DNA of 64,000 nt from Petrolisthes cinctipes (lineage: Eukaryota; Arthropoda; Malacostraca; Decapoda; Porcellanidae). Positions 1-11,400 of the stretch are shown here, piece by piece. The stretch's first letter is position 1. Every line of letters starts with the position of its first letter. Where the stretch lies: contig JAWQEG010000495.1 in assembly GCA_033782935.1 (NCBI GenBank), positions 186,001 to 250,000 on the forward strand, in the 5' to 3' direction. Under the pieces are notes generated by a model. That model was not told the DNA's origin. It worked only from the letters and a program-made list of their open reading frames with translations, and did not search any database. A program made the position numbers and the translations under genes.

Positions 1-336
1 TGAGCATGAAACATTGATTTGATGTTGGGATTTGTTTACATTTCTGCTTTCGCCTGCCGCCTGATCCACACCTCTTTCCTCTTTCTTCTTCTTCCAAAAC
101 AATTACACATGCACCAACAGCTAAAATTGCTCGGTTAATGGCGTCCATCCTTGGTGATTTCGCTTTTGTGACCGAGTGTTTTGGTTGTCCCGCCGCCCGT
201 GTGGTGTTGACGGTCGTCGTTGTTGTCTTTCTGTAGAATTTGCCGTGTGCTATTGTTTCCTGCGACATGTCGTCGAAAATGGTGTCGCAGAACACGATGT
301 CGCAGGAAAAGAGCGACCGTGTGATACGGCCTTTGG

Positions 337-396
337 TACTCGATCAGGCTAAAAATTCGAAGCAAGCCTGGATACATATTTTGGATTGCGAGTGTA
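337..396 (+). mobile_element. MITE family M1, 3' end fragment
   Basis: This is the right end of a short TA-flanked element that ends in GGATTGCGAGTG-TA and occurs more completely at 20,962, 35,917, 38,333 and 62,799. The left half is missing. A short ORF starting at 267 runs into it, so the element or its insertion has truncated whatever lay upstream. The TA target and the short inverted ends suggest a Tc1/mariner-type non-autonomous element. Confidence 0.7.
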
Positions 397-445
397 CTGT
401 CTGCAAAAATGTGGGCAAAATTTTAATATGGGCATTTGCAACCCT

Positions 446-610
446 TTAAGGTGGTAATTCTTTCTTGGTACATTGGAGTGCCTTGATTCCTCCAAAGTAT
501 GCTAGGAAACAGGACCAGAAGAGCAAAAATAATGGTGTTCTGTTGCTTGGAATAGTTTGGAAGATTCAGCTAGTTACTTCAGATTTACCAACACAAAACT
601 TTCCCCTTAA
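446..610 (+). mobile_element. TTAA-flanked MITE (family T1)
   Basis: A roughly 160-bp element bounded by TTAA at 446-449 and 607-610. It has imperfect inverted ends (GGTGGTAATTC on the left, the complement of GGGGAAAGTTTTG on the right) and an inner inverted motif around CCTCCAAAGTATG and ATAGTTTGG. The same family recurs at 2,625, 2,956, 50,307, 51,826, 54,222 (reversed), 62,516 and 63,446. The TTAA target is that of piggyBac transposases. Confidence 0.8.
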
Positions 611-789
611 ACCTGAGTCATTCCCATTTCTCTATTCGACTGTCCGTCTTTTTCTTCTTTTTCTTTTGTGCTTGTTGTCCCTCCTCTCAGTCTCCTCCCT
701 TGTTGTATAGGTCCTTTGTGGCCAGCACAGTCTTATTTTTTCCTTCTCTACAATTTGGCACGTAAAAATCCGAAGAATATGACTACTTA

Positions 790-1045
790 GAGGTGTTGAT
801 GGTGTAATGGATAGCACACTCACCTAGCAAGCCAGAGATCCCGTGTTCGATCCCCAGGTCAGTGGAATTGTTGGACAATTTTGCCAGCCCCCTATGTTGT
901 CCCTGTTCACCCCAGCAGTAAGTAGGTACCCGGCTGTAAGAACAAGGATAACAACCTTGTAGGCTGGGGGAAGATGTGTTGATGTAACAACACTGACTGC
1001 CTTAATGACCAACACCAGGAGTCCATAGGCATAAAGCCAGAAATA
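790..1045 (+). mobile_element. tRNA-derived SINE
   Basis: The head has an A-box-like sequence (TGGTGTAATGGATAGCA, about 800) and a B box (GTTCGATCCC, 844-853) at tRNA-like spacing, as expected for an internal RNA polymerase III promoter. About 190 bp of tRNA-unrelated body follows. It is not a functional tRNA because no acceptor stem can be closed. Near-identical direct repeats of about 40 bp (748-787 and 1,066-1,107, both containing ACGTAAAAATCCGAAGA) flank it. That is longer than a normal SINE target duplication. Confidence 0.75.
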
Positions 1046-1375
1046 TTCTTTTACTGTCTTCCCTCTTTACAATTTGGTACGTAAAAATCCGAAGAGTATG
1101 AATGACTACTTTGTACTCATTGCTTGACGTCAGTTCATAAAGCATGACGAGTACCGTATATTAAAAGGCAGGAACTCCGAAAACATTACTTATCCATTTG
1201 TCGAGTCCTCTCCAAATCAGAGCTTGATGCTAATACTCTGAAATTTCTCTTACGCTTCGGGATTTCCTCAATACGTTCTTCATCGCAATGGAAAGGTTCA
1301 TAAATACTTGAAAGAAAAAAAACTAGGAAATGCTAATAATTTTCTTCTTTCAGCAACAAGAGTCGGTACTATGAG

Positions 1376-1784
1376 CAGATTCCACAGTGGTATTGGTTTG
1401 TTAGCTTCCCAACCAACCACACTTGTAAGGCTTCATTATTTTCCAAAATCTGAGTATCCACATTCACAAAATCTATCCAAATAATTCACCCATAAGTCAT
1501 TTAATAATAATAATAATCACTGTATAGTTTACTCACCAAATTCATTAAATAATTCACCCATAAGTCATTTAATAATAATAATAATAATCACTGTATAGTT
1601 TACTCAGCAAATTTATTAAATAATTCACCCATAAGTCATTTAATAATAATAATAATAATAATAATCACTGTATAGTTTACTCACCAAATTCATTAAATAA
1701 TTCACCCATAAGTCGTTGACACAGCCAATATTCTTTCGTTTGCATGCTTACAAACCACTACGAACAACTGTGGAATCAACCCTA
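1376..1784 (+). mobile_element. Satellite-founder MITE (family S), internally triplicated copy
   Basis: The left end matches the 71-bp satellite unit (GATTCCACAGTGGTATTGG onward) and the right end is its inverted counterpart (CTGTGGAATCAACCC-TA). Between them, a block containing AATTCACCCATAAGTCATTT, an AAT run and CACTGTATAGTTTACTC is present three times (about 1,483-1,704). The less expanded copy at 45,805-46,053 has this block once. The internal block has therefore been amplified here, while the end unit is single. Confidence 0.8.
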
Positions 1785-1987
1785 TGTAACAGAAGTGTTG
1801 AATGTTGTCAAATATTCTGGAGTCCTTTTAGAGATAGTGATTTCATTTCCTTGTACAATACTTCATTCAGTTTCTATTAGATATATGTCAAAGATTTTTT
1901 TTTTTTTTTTGTCCTTTCCTTGTACAGTACTTCATTCAGTTTTTTATTAGATATATGTCAAAGAATTTTTTTTTTTTTTTTTTTTTT

Positions 1988-2061
1988 GTCCTGACCATTT
2001 TCAAAAACATTACAGAACTTTACGTTTCTGAAAAGTTTTTGAAAATGCTCAGGATCAGGAC
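1988..2061. repeat. Short inverted repeat
   Basis: GTCCTGACCATTTTCAAAAAC and the near-complementary GTTTTTGAAAATG...CAGGAC enclose about 20 bases and can form a hairpin. Just upstream, 1,850-1,975 is a direct duplication of a block ending in AGATATATGTCAAAGA followed by poly-T. Confidence 0.5.
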
Positions 2062-2137
2062 AACAAAAAATTCTTTATCATATTATAAAACTTCGTTCTT
2101 TCCTGTCTCGTCCCTTTTTATAACTATCCCATTCCAC

Positions 2138-2262
2138 CTTCCCTCCTTATTTCTTCTTTCCTGCTTGCTGTCTCACCTCTCTATCACCTTTCCCTGGCGC
2201 TATATGACCTCGCTGTTGCGGCGCCTAATATCAATCGATCATCATTATCATATAACTAATAG
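2138..2262 (+). mobile_element. 5'-truncated LINE 3' tail
   Basis: The sequence TGGCGCTATATGACCTCGCT followed by GTTGCGGCGCC and an AATC-type tail recurs in reverse at 26,031-26,182. It resembles the 3' end of LINE A at 30,825-30,895 (GTATATGACCCTAGCTGTTC). It is therefore a dead-on-arrival copy of a non-LTR element that kept only its 3' untranslated region. Confidence 0.6.
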
Positions 2263-2275
2263 AAACTGAATGAAC

Positions 2276-2447
2276 TACACTCGTGATACATAATCCCTGA
2301 CCAGAGACGAACGGCACACACACACACACCCTGCATTCGAACCCATCAGCCTCTATAGGTGTACTGGGTGGGGAAATGAACAATACCAGGCGATTCGAAG
2401 TTTTCTGCTCCTCACACTCTGGTCAGAAATTATGTATCACGAGTGTA
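2276..2447 (-). mobile_element. MITE family M2
   Basis: A TA-flanked element with terminal inverted repeats beginning TACACTCGTGATACATAAT, followed by a CTGACCAGAG subterminal motif on both sides. It contains a short CA run. Copies in the opposite orientation lie at 35,642-35,836 and 39,790-39,973. Ends and target are of Tc1/mariner type; there is no coding capacity. Confidence 0.8.
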
Positions 2448-2624
2448 CTGTACAAGGAAATTAAATACAGACCTTCTATCTGGTTGGGAAATAATCGTAT
2501 GTAAGAGTTTAATATCGTGTTGTGCTATTAATAATTTAATATAATTACTAGTAACATACAAGAACTTATATAAGAGACATTGTATTTCGGTATGCCGGCA
2601 CAAAGATTATATTATTTCATTCTT

Positions 2625-2795
2625 TTAAGGTGGTAATTCTTTTTTGTTACATTGGAGTGCCTTGATTCCTCCAAAGTATGCTAGGAAACAACAGGACCAG
2701 AAGAGCAAAAATAATGGTGTTCTGTTGTTGCTTGGAAAAATAGTTTGGAGGATTCAGTTGCTCAAGAATTACCAACACAAAACTTCCCCCTTTAG
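2625..2795 (+). mobile_element. TTAA MITE T1 copy
   Basis: TTAA-GGTGGTAATTC at the left, with the family core. The right TTAA has decayed to TTTAGG. Confidence 0.75.
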
Positions 2796-2955
2796 GAAAT
2801 GTTTGATGTAATGCATATTTGGGGATGTATCCCACTGAAAAAAGATCAGATAATATATCAGATTATTTCTTTCCTTGCCAGTTAATTTTGTGTACCTCGA
2901 TTACATACCGTAAAGCATAAAATTTTCTCACTGAAATTGAATTATAATTTACTCC

Positions 2956-3127
2956 TTAAGGGGATAGTATACTTTTGGTACTTTGGAGTGCCTTGATTCC
3001 TCCAAAGTATGCCAAGAAACAGGACCAGAAGAGCAAAACAAATAATGGTGTTCTGTTGTTGCTTGGAAAAATAGTTTGGAGGATTCAGTTGCTCCAGATT
3101 TACCAACACAACAAAACATCTCCTTAA
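2956..3127 (+). mobile_element. TTAA MITE T1 copy
   Basis: Bounded by TTAA at 2,956-2,959 and 3,124-3,127. It carries a few small insertions (CAAA, GTT) relative to the copy at 446. Confidence 0.75.
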
Positions 3128-3317
3128 AAGTATCAACAAATAATCGGTATTGTGACACTCAAATAGCAAAGTGTTAAATTCTCTTTCTAAGGAATAGTAA
3201 ATGTCAAGTCACTCATGGTTTGCTTAAGGTATAATTTCCAACATACTGATTTGTATCCTTGTTGGTACTGCTAAATGTCATTGTTTCTTCCGTTTGGCCA
3301 ACATGTCATTCATTGCT

Positions 3318-3483
3318 TTAAGGGGAGGTCGTCTTTTTGGTAAATTGGAATGCTTCTGATTCCTCCAAACTATGCCACGAAACACATCCCCTATTAGTAA
3401 CATTTAAGTCGCCTGTTTCGTGGCATAGTTTGGAGGAATCAGAGACCTTTCAAATTATTACGTACAAGAGAACCTCCCATTAA
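3318..3483 (+). mobile_element. TTAA MITE, diverged subfamily T2
   Basis: TTAA at both ends with longer inverted arms: TTAAGGGGAGGT on the left, the complement of ACCTCCCATTAA on the right. The central palindrome contains GTTTCGTGGCATAGTTTGG. A T2 relative at 51,324 carries a nested MITE. Confidence 0.75.
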
Positions 3484-4291
3484 GTAGGGAATTCACTTCT
3501 CATAGACTATAAAGTGGCTCCCACTATACACAAAGAAAATTAATGTCCTATAGAAAATTAATGTCATATAGATAATTAATGTTCTATATATATTGTCAGA
3601 GTTTCAGCATTAATTAAGACTATGACTTTGTACAATTTTAAGAACACAGGTGGGAGCAGAAGGTTAAAAAAATAGATGGATATTAATAATTCTTGAAATT
3701 AACTCAGGTTGGTACAAAGTCTTTCTGGCCTAAATCACAGTTTTCTTTCTTCTAATATAATTCATAAACAGATAAACATGAATGTTAGAAAAAATAATTT
3801 TTTTTTAAAGTTAAGGCAAATATACATTTGTTGGTGAGAAGGGAACTCCATTGAAAAGATGATTCTGGCCGTCGTGTTTCCATAGAAGGGAAGAAAGACC
3901 TTGTGTCACACGGCACGGGAGAAGAATAGAAGACCTTATAGTATCACAAGGGAGTAAGGGAGAGACAGCAACAACGAATTAAAATGGAAGGAAAGGAACA
4001 GCCCGAGTCAGTGTAGGTCAGGTCAGACCCTTGTTCTTCTTCTTAGAGATTAGATGTTACCAAGCTTATTGAGTCGCTCCTTCGACTATTGCTGAGATGC
4101 ATTAAAATATACAGGATGTTATTCTTTAATATAATTACTTAAAAAATAGTAAAATTCAATATGAATTCTACATATTACTATCTCGAAAAAAAAACTTAAG
4201 GTTTTGCATGAAGAAAAGGTAGGTGATTTTACCAGAATCTTCTTCATTTATTATTGTAAAAAAAAAAAAAAAAGAAGGAACATTAATACAG
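3484..4291. other. Gene-free AT-rich stretch
   Basis: No ORF or domain seen. It holds a short direct repeat of AATTAATGT-type units at 3,536-3,590 and a poly-A tract near 4,258-4,273. About 3,870-4,110 is unassigned and slightly more GC-rich. Confidence 0.5.
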
Positions 4292-5030
4292 GGTGTATCG
4301 CGACATATAGCATTAACTTACACCAGAGTTATAAAATATAATATTGAGTATATTTTGTTGTATAAAGTATGCTGTGTGTGATCTCAGTAAAGTACAATGA
4401 ATACTGATATAAACTATTTTAACTTGTGTTGTCAAATGGTGGTGAGCTTCGGAGGGAGTGGTAGCCTAATATTTTTTTCGGACCAAAGAGGCCTTATTTA
4501 TTTCATCTTAATAAGTTTTATCATGATTGACAATATTTATGTGATGTTCTATAACGTACATTGAATCATATTTTCAATGTAGAGGGATAATACCAGGCCT
4601 GTATAGGAAGAAAATCCGTGAAATGTAGGGAAATGCTAAGACTTGCAGGTAACATTATTATGTCAGGAGTTTACCTAACCTCCAAACGATATTAATCATA
4701 TTTCGTCGAATATTATTTATACAGGCCTGGTATTATCCCTCTGCATTGAAAATATGATTCAATGTACGTTATAAAAACATCACATAAATATTGTCAATCA
4801 TGATAAAACTTATTAAGATGAAATAAATAAGGCCTCTTTGGTCCGAAAAAGATATTAGGCTTCCACTCCCTCCGAAGCTCACCGCCATTTGACAACACAA
4901 GTTAAAATAGTTTTTATCAGTATTCATTGTACTTTACTGAGATCACACACACCATACTTTATAGAACAAAATATACTCAAAATTATATTTTATATCTCTG
5001 GTGTAAGTTAATGCTATACGTCGCGATACA

Positions 5031-5032
<2 letters not shown>
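4292..5032. mobile_element. 741-bp foldback element (family F)
   Basis: Inverted arms of about 310 bp start at GGTGTATCGCGAC and end at its complement GTCGCGATACACC, around a loop of roughly 120 bp (about 4,605-4,720). Both arms carry the same landmarks, such as TTCGGAGGGAGTGG and the ACCAGGCCTGTATA motif next to the loop. There is no ORF, so it is non-autonomous. A second copy lies at 31,379-32,112. Both copies abut AT dinucleotide runs. Confidence 0.85.
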
Positions 5033-5073
<41 letters not shown>

Positions 5074-5168
5074 GGTTAAAATAATGTAACTTGATATACA
5101 CACACCTTGGGACAGGATCAAGTGGGTTATTCATTAAAAAACTATGTGTGTGTGTGTGTGTGTGTGTC
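5033..5168. repeat. AT and GT microsatellites
   Basis: An (AT)n run from 5,032 to about 5,070 abuts the foldback element. A (GT)n run lies at 5,144-5,168. Confidence 0.9.
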
Positions 5169-5327
5169 CTATTTTTAATCTTGTTAAAATTATTTCCTTT
5201 TGTCTGTCTCTTTGTTGGGAGGAATGCCACTGGAAACATTGTGCTTAATTTGTTTTAATTTGTTAGTATTTGGTTCGGTTTCCCACTGGTTCTGTCATTG
5301 TTTGTCTAAGTAGTGTTTGTTGCTATG

Positions 5328-5477
5328 TACAACTACAATAAAATAACCACCAACACTTTCCTTCCATCGTGCAAATAAATCAGTATTATATCAAAATATA
5401 TTCATACAACAACACCTTACGTCAACTCAACCCCTTTAAATATTATTATTATGAGGTGCTGCAAAATCATACACGTG
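5328..5477 (+). mobile_element. MITE family M3, truncated copy
   Basis: Matches the left two-thirds of the complete copies at 21,344-21,634 and 55,059-55,277 (ACTTTCCTTCCATCGTG, CACCTTACGTCAACTCAACC). It stops abruptly at ATACACGTG, where the satellite-founder MITE begins, so the join is an insertion or recombination breakpoint. Confidence 0.75.
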
Positions 5478-8400
5478 GTTTGTAAGCACGCAAACGAAAG
5501 AATATTGGCTGTGTTAATGACTTCTGGGTGAATTATTTAATGAATTTGGTGAGTAAACTATACAGTGATCATCATTATCTAACTGTTGGACAGATTTTGT
5601 GAATGTGAATACTCAGATTTTGTAAAATAATCAAGCCTTAAAAGTGTGGTTGGTTAGGAAGCTAACAAACAAATACCACTGTGGAATCAACCCTAAAATA
5701 ATGAAGCCTTACCAGTGTGGTTGGTTGGGAAGCTAACAAACAAATACCACTGTGGAATCAACCCTAAAATAATGAAGCCTTACCAGTGTGGTTGGTTGGA
5801 AAGCTAACAAACAAATACCACTGTGGAATCAACCCTAAAATAATGAAGCCTTACCAGTGTGGTTGGTTGGGAAGCTAACAAACAAATACCACTGTGGAAT
5901 CAACCCTAAAATAATGAAGCCTTACCAGTGTGGTTGGTTGGGAAGCTAACAAACAAATACCACTGTGGAATCAACCCTAAAACAATGAAGCCTTACAAGT
6001 GTGGTTGGTTGGGAAGCTAACAAACAAATACCACTGTTGAATCAACCATAAAATAATGAAGCCTTACAAGTGTGGTTTGTTGGGAAGCTAACAAACAAAT
6101 ACCACTGTGGAATCAACCCTAAAATAATGAAGCCTTACAAGTGTAGTTGGTTGGGAAGCTAACAAACAAATACCACTGTGGAATCAACCCTAAAATAATG
6201 AAGCCTTACCAGTGTGGTTGGTTGGGAAGCTAACAAACAAATACCACTGTGGAATCAACCCTAAAATAATGAAGCCTTACAAGTGTGGTTGATTGGGAAG
6301 CTAACAAACAAATACCACTGTGGAATCAACCCTAAGATAATGAAGCCTTACCAGTGTGGTTGGTTGGGAAGCTAACAAACAAATACTACTGTGGAATCAA
6401 CCCTAAAATAATGAAGTCTTACAAGTGTGGTTGATTGGGAAGCTAACAAACAAATACCACTGTGGAATCAACCATAAAATAATGAAGCCTTACAAGTGTG
6501 GTTGGTTGGGAAGCTAACAAACAAATACCACTGTGGAATCAACCCTAAAATAATGAAGCCTTACCAGTGTGGTTGGTTGGGAAGTTAACAAACAAATACC
6601 ACTGTGGAATCAACCCTAAAATAATGAAGCCTTACAAGTGTGGTTGATTGGGAAGCTAACAAACAAATACCACTGTGGAATCAACCCTAAGATAATGAAG
6701 CCTTACCAGTGTGGTTGGTTGGGAAGCTAACAAACAAATATGACTGTGGAATCAACCCTAAAATAATGAAGCCTTACAAGTGTGGTTGATTGGGAAGCTA
6801 ACAAACAAATACCACTGTGGAATCAACACTAAAATAATGAAGCCTTACAAGTGTGGTTGGTTGGGAAGCTAACAAACAAATACCATTGTGGAATCAACCC
6901 TAAAATAATGAGGTCTTACAAGTGTGGTTGATTGGGAAGCTAACAAACAAATACCACTGTGGAATCAACCCTAAAATAATGAAGCCTTACAAGTGTGGTT
7001 GGTTGGGAAACTATCAAACAAATATGACTGTGGAATCAACCCTAAAAAAATGAAGCCTTACCAGTGTGGTTGGTTGGGAATCTAACAAACAAATACCACT
7101 GTGGAATAAACCCTAAAATAATGAAGCCTTACAAGTGTGGTTGATTGGGAAGCTAACAAACAAATATGACTGTGGAATCAACCCTAAAATAATGAAGCCT
7201 TACCAGTGTGGTTGATTGGGAAGCTAACAAACAAATACCACTGTGGAATCAACCCTAAAATAATGAAGCCTTACAAGTGTGGTTGGTTGGGAAGCTAACA
7301 AACAAATATGACTGTGGAATCAACCCTAAATTAATGAAGCCTTACAAGTGTGGTTGATTGGGAAGCTAACAAACAAATACCACTGTGGAATCAACCCTAA
7401 AACAATGAAGCCTTACAAGTGTGGTTGGTTGGGAAGCTAACGAACAAATACCACTGTTGAATCAACCATAAAATAATGAAGCCTTACAAGTGTGGTTTGT
7501 TGGGAAGCTAACAAACAAATACCACTGTGGAATCAACCCTAAAATAATGAAGCCTTACAAGTGTAGTTGGTTGGGAAGCTAACAAACAAATACCACTGTG
7601 GAATCAACCCTAAAATAATGAAGCCTTACCAGTGTGGTTGGTTGGGAAGCTAACAAACAAATACCACTGTGGAATCAACCCTAAAATAATGAAGCCTTAC
7701 AAGTGTGGTTGGTTGGTAAGCTAACAAACAAATACCACTGTGGAATCAACCCTAAAATAATGAAGCCTTACAAGTGTGGTTGGTTAGGAAGCTAACAAAC
7801 AAATACCACTGTGGAATCAAAACCCAAAATAATGAAGCCTTACCAGTGTGGTTGGTTGGGAAGCTAACAAACAAATACCACTGTGGAATCAACACTAAAA
7901 TAATGAAGCCTTACAAGTGTGGTTGATTGGGAAGCTAACAAACAAATACCACTGTGGAATCAACCCTAAAATAATGAAGCCTTACAAGTGTGGTTGGTTG
8001 GGAAGCTAACAAACAAATATGACTGTGGAATCAACCCTAAAATAATGAAGCCTTACCAGTATGGTTGATTGGGAAGCTAACAAACAAATACCACTGTGGA
8101 ATCAACCCTAAAATAATGAAGCCTTACAAGTGTGGTTTGTTGGGAAGCTAACAAACAAATACCACTGTGGAATCAACCCTAAAATAATGAAGCCTTACAA
8201 GTGTGGTTGGTTAGGAAGCTAACAAACAAATACCACTGTGGAATCAAAACCCAAAATAATGAAGCCTTACCAGTGTGGTTGGTTGGGAAGCTAACAAACA
8301 AATACCACTGTGGAATCAACACTAAAATAATGAAGCCTTACAAGTGTGGTTGATTGGGAAGCTAACAAACAAATACCACTGTGGAATCAACCCTAACATA

Positions 8401-11400
8401 ATGAAGCCTTACAAGTGTGGTTGGTTGGGAAGCTAACAAACAAATATGACTGTGGAATCAACCCTAAAATAATGAAGCCTTACAAGTGTGGTTGGTTGGG
8501 AAGCTAACAAACAAATACCATTGTGGAATCAACCCTAAAATAATGAAGTCTTAAAAGTGTGGTTGATTGGGAAGCTAACAAACAAATACCACTGTGGAAT
8601 CAACCCTAAAATAATGAAGCCTTACAAGTGTGGTTGGTTGGGAAACTATCAAACAAATATGACTGTGGAATCAACCCTAAAAAAATGAAGCCTTACCAGT
8701 GTGGTTGGTTGGGAAGCTAACAAACAAATACCACTGTGGAATCAACCCTAAAACAATGAAGCCTTACAAGTGTGGTTGGTTGGGAAGCTAACGAACAAAT
8801 ACCACTGTTGAATCAACCATAAAATAATGAAGCCTTACAAGTGTGGTTTGTTGGGAAGCTAACAAACAAATACCACTGGAATCAACCCTAAAATAATGAA
8901 GCCTTACAAGTGTGGTTGGTTGGTAAGCTAACAAACAAATACCACTGTGGAATCAACCCTAAAATAATGAAGCCTTACAAGTGTGGTTGGTTAGGAAGCT
9001 AACAAACAAATACCACTGTGGAATCAAAACCCAAAATAATGAAGCCTTACCAGTGTGGTTGGTTGGGAAGCTAACAAACAAATACCACTGTGGAATCAAC
9101 ACTAAAATAATGAAGCCTTACAAGTGTGGTTGATTGGGAAGCTAACAAACAAATACCACTGTGGAATCAACCCTAAAATAATGAAGCCTTACAAGTGTGG
9201 TTGGTTGGGAAGCTAACAAACAAATATGACTGTGGAATCAACCCTAAAATAATGAAGCCTTACAAGTGTGGTTGGTTGGGAAGCTAACAAACAAATACCA
9301 CTGTGGAATCAACCCTAAAACAATGAAGCCTTACAAGTGTGGTTGGTTGGGAAGCTAACGAACAAATACCACTGTTGAATCAACCATAAAATAATGAAGC
9401 CTTACAAGTGTGGTTTGTTGGGAAGCTAACAAACAAATACCACTGTGGAATCAACCCTAAAATAATGAAGCCTTACAAGTGTAGTTGGTTGGGAAGCTAA
9501 CAAACAAATACCACTGTGGAATCAACCCTAAAATAATGAAGCCTTACCAGTGTGGTTGGTTGGGAAGCTAACAAACAAATACCACTGTGGAATCAACCCT
9601 AAAATAATGAAGCCTTACCAGTATGGTTGATTGGGAAGCTAACAAACAAATACCAATGTGGAATCAACCCTAAAATAATGAAGCCTTACAAGTGTGGTTT
9701 GTTGGGAAGCTAACAAACAAATACCTCTGTGGAATCAACCCTAAAATAATGAAGCCTTACAAGTGTGGTTGGTTAGGAAGCTAACAAACAAATACCACTG
9801 TGAAATCAAAACCCAAAATAATGAAGCCTTACCAGTGTGGTTGGTTGGGAAGCTAACAAACAAATACCACTGTGGAATCAACACTAAAATAATGAAGCCT
9901 TACAAGTGTGGTTGATTGGGAAGCTAACAAACAAATACCACTGTGGAATCAACCCTAACATAATGAAGCCTTACAAGTGTGGTTGGTTGGGAAGCTAACA
10001 AACAAATATGACTGTGGAATCAACCATAAAATAATGAAGCCTTACAAGTGTGGTTGGTTGGGAAGCTAACAAACAAATACCACTGTGGAATCAACCCTAA
10101 AATAATGAAGCCTTACAAGTGTGGTTGATTGGGAAGCTAACAAACAAATATGACTGTGGAATCAACCCTAAAATAATGAAGCCTTACCAGTGTGGTTGAT
10201 TGGGAAGCTAACAAACAAATACCACTGTGGAATCAACCCTAAAATAATGAAGCCTTACAAGTGTGGTTGGTTGGGAAGCTAACAAACAAATACCACTGTG
10301 GAATCAACCTTAAAATAATGAAGCCTTACCAGTGTGGTTGGTTGGGAAGCTAACAAACAAATACCACTGTGGAATCAACCCTAAAATAATGAAACCTTAC
10401 AAGTGTGGTTGATTGGGAAGCTAACAAACAAATACCACTGTGGAATCAACCCTAAAATAATGAAGCCTTACAAGTGTAGTTGGTTAGGAAGCTAACAAAC
10501 AAATACCACTGTGGAATCAACCCTAAAATAATGAAGCCTTACAAGTGTGGTTGGTTGGGAAGCTAACAAACAAATATGACTGTGGAATCAACCCTAAAAT
10601 AATGAAGCCTTACCAGTATGGTTGATTGGGAAGCTAACAAACAAATACCACTGTGGAATCAACCCTAAAATAATGAAGCCTTACAAGTGTGGTTGGTTGG
10701 GAAGCTAACAAACAAATACCACTGTGGAATCAACCCTAAAATAATGAAGCCTTACAAGTGTGGTTGATTGGGAAGCTAACAAACAAATACCACTGTGGAA
10801 TCAACCCTAAAATATTGAAGCCTTACAAGTGTGGTTGGTTGGGAAGCTAACAAACAAATACCACTGTGGAATCAACCCTAAATTAATGAAGCCTTACAAG
10901 TGTAGTTGGTTAGGAAGCTAACAAACAAATACCACTGTGGAATCAACCCTAAAATAATGAAGCCTTACAAGTGTGGTTGGTTGGGAAGCTAGCAATCAAA
11001 TACCACTGTGGAATCAACCCTAAAATAATGAAGCCTTGCAAGTGTGGTTGGTTGGGAAGCTAACAATCAAATACCACTGTGGAATCAACCCTAAAATAAT
11101 GAAGCCTTACAAGTGTGGTTGGTTGGGAAGCTAACAATCAAATACCACTGTGGAATCAACTCTAAAATAATGAAGCCTTACAAGTGTGGTTTGTTGGGAA
11201 GCTAACAAACAAATACCACTGTGGAATCAACCCTAAAATAATGAAGCCTTACCAGTGTGGTTGGTTGGGAAGCTAACAAACAAATACCACTGTGGAATCA
11301 ACCCTAAAATAATGAAGCCTTACCAGTGTGGTTGGTTGGGAAGCTAACAAACAAATACCACTGTGGAATCAACCCTAAAATAATGAAGCCTTACAAGTGT

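Noticed and set aside
240..449. Short ORF MSSKMVSQNTMSQEKSDRVI, possibly the start of a pogo/Tigger-like transposase
   Set aside because: Only about 25 residues before it runs into a MITE end; too short to support a family call.
844..853. tRNA-like B boxes here and at about 36,510 and 47,840
   Set aside because: Cloverleaf stems cannot be closed; these are SINE heads, not tRNA genes.
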